A DNA stretch of 5,994 nt from Caulobacteraceae bacterium UBA6225 (GTDB lineage Bacteria > Pseudomonadota > Alphaproteobacteria > Caulobacterales > Caulobacteraceae). The translations under genes and the position numbers were made by a program. Below are positions 5,682-5,994 of this stretch, piece by piece (positions within the stretch are counted from its first letter, which is position 1; each line of letters begins with the position of its first letter). The stretch lies in assembly GCA_002441055.1 (NCBI GenBank), contig DJWR01000202.1:1-5994 (forward strand), given 5' to 3'. The notes under the pieces were generated by a model. It saw only the letters and a program-made list of their open reading frames with translations, did no database searches and was not told the DNA's origin.

Positions 5682-5733
5682 TCCACCGGCTTCAGCCGCC
5701 CGATCAGGGCAGGCCCAAACCCGGAGGCTGGCC
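5682..5733. other. Short icd-ktrB intergenic gap
   Basis: 52 bp between the icd stop and the ktrB ATG on the minus strand. Only weak stems are visible (for example GCCC 5698-5701 with GGGC 5707-5710, loop 5 nt), with no U-tract and no recognisable promoter. Read-through from icd into ktrB is possible; alternatively a promoter lies within icd. Confidence 0.4.
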
Positions 5734-5994
5734 TCAGGCGGCCAGGGCCTTTTCGAGGTTGGCGGCCACCTTGTCGATGAAGCCTTCGGTGGTCAGCCAG
5801 CCCTGGGTGTCACCCACCAGCAGGGCCAGATCCTTGGTCATGGAGCCGCTTTCGACGGTGGAGACGCAGACCGCCTCCAGGGTCTTGGCGAACCGGTCCA
5901 GGGCCTCGTTGCCGTCCAGCTTGGCCCGGTGCTCCAGGCCCCGGGTCCAGGCGAAGATCGAGGCGATGGAGTTGGTCGAGGTGCTCTCGCCGCG
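5734..5994 (-). CDS. icd: NADP-dependent isocitrate dehydrogenase, C-terminal part (5' end beyond window)
   Basis: The final 86 codons and TGA stop are present, and the frame stays open to the window edge. The fragment carries STNSIASIFAWTRGL, HRAKLDG, a GSMTKDLALLVG segment and a terminal FIDKVAANLEKALAA. This is the C-terminus of the homodimeric, eukaryote-like NADP-IDH found in alphaproteobacteria (about 400 residues), where the STN asparagine contributes to the NADP site. The enzyme oxidatively decarboxylates isocitrate to 2-oxoglutarate in the cytosolic TCA cycle, producing NADPH. The related human enzyme has GFMTKDLA where this one has GSMTKDLA, a small deviation. It is upstream of ktrBA on the same strand with a 52-nt gap. 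The catalytic residues in the N-terminal part cannot be checked here. Confidence 0.93.
   Translation of the reverse strand, partial: RGESTSTNSIASIFAWTRGLEHRAKLDGNEALDRFAKTLEAVCVSTVESGSMTKDLALLVGDTQGWLTTEGFIDKVAANLEKALAA

Noticed and set aside
1..5994. A defence, mobile or otherwise accessory system
   Set aside because: No transposase, integrase, toxin-antitoxin, nuclease, phage or CRISPR signature is visible on either strand, and coding style is uniform across the window.

Overview
This window is compact, GC-rich bacterial DNA with a strong bias for G or C at third codon positions and short intergenic gaps. The protein types point to an alphaproteobacterium, most plausibly a Caulobacterales member (Caulobacter/Phenylobacterium/Brevundimonas-like). 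These include a eukaryote-like NADP isocitrate dehydrogenase, a small DUF2939 protein and a DUF2254 membrane protein. A palindromic 'AGAGCATTTT...AAAATGCTCT' intergenic repeat also fits. The taxonomic call is inference from gene content and was not checked by a search.

Layout, left to right. Positions 1-111 are non-coding and carry a long imperfect palindrome (16-64) and a GC hairpin directly after the stop of the first gene. Three minus-strand genes follow and probably form one transcription unit. In transcription order they are a DUF2939 protein (2107-1508), an AEC-family permease (1489-572, GTG start) and a VOC/glyoxalase-fold protein (516-112). A 144-bp divergent intergenic region (2108-2251) separates them from a plus-strand DUF2254 integral membrane protein (2252-3574). 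That gene converges on a minus-strand potassium-uptake pair, and a perfect 9-bp inverted repeat (3587-3616) lies at the meeting point. The pair is ktrB (5681-4272), the ion-conducting TrkH/KtrB subunit, followed by ktrA (4282-3608), the RCK regulatory subunit. The two overlap by 11 nt, and ktrA starts at TTG behind a good Shine-Dalgarno sequence. The right edge holds the last 86 codons of NADP-dependent isocitrate dehydrogenase (5994-5734), also on the minus strand.

Functionally, the clearest system is KtrAB-type K+ uptake: KtrB forms the pore, and a KtrA ring senses nucleotide and gates it. The DUF2254 protein, with four predicted helices plus a cytosolic domain, has no assigned function; it is convergent to ktrAB rather than in its operon, so a link is only speculative. 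The DUF2939-AEC-VOC cluster has no obvious common pathway.

I see no mobile element, CRISPR array, tRNA, rRNA, defence locus or pseudogene. The window is largely ordinary chromosomal backbone. The main curiosities are structural (hairpins and palindromes), start-codon choices, a VOC protein lacking the usual metal ligands, and the uncharacterised DUF2254 protein.
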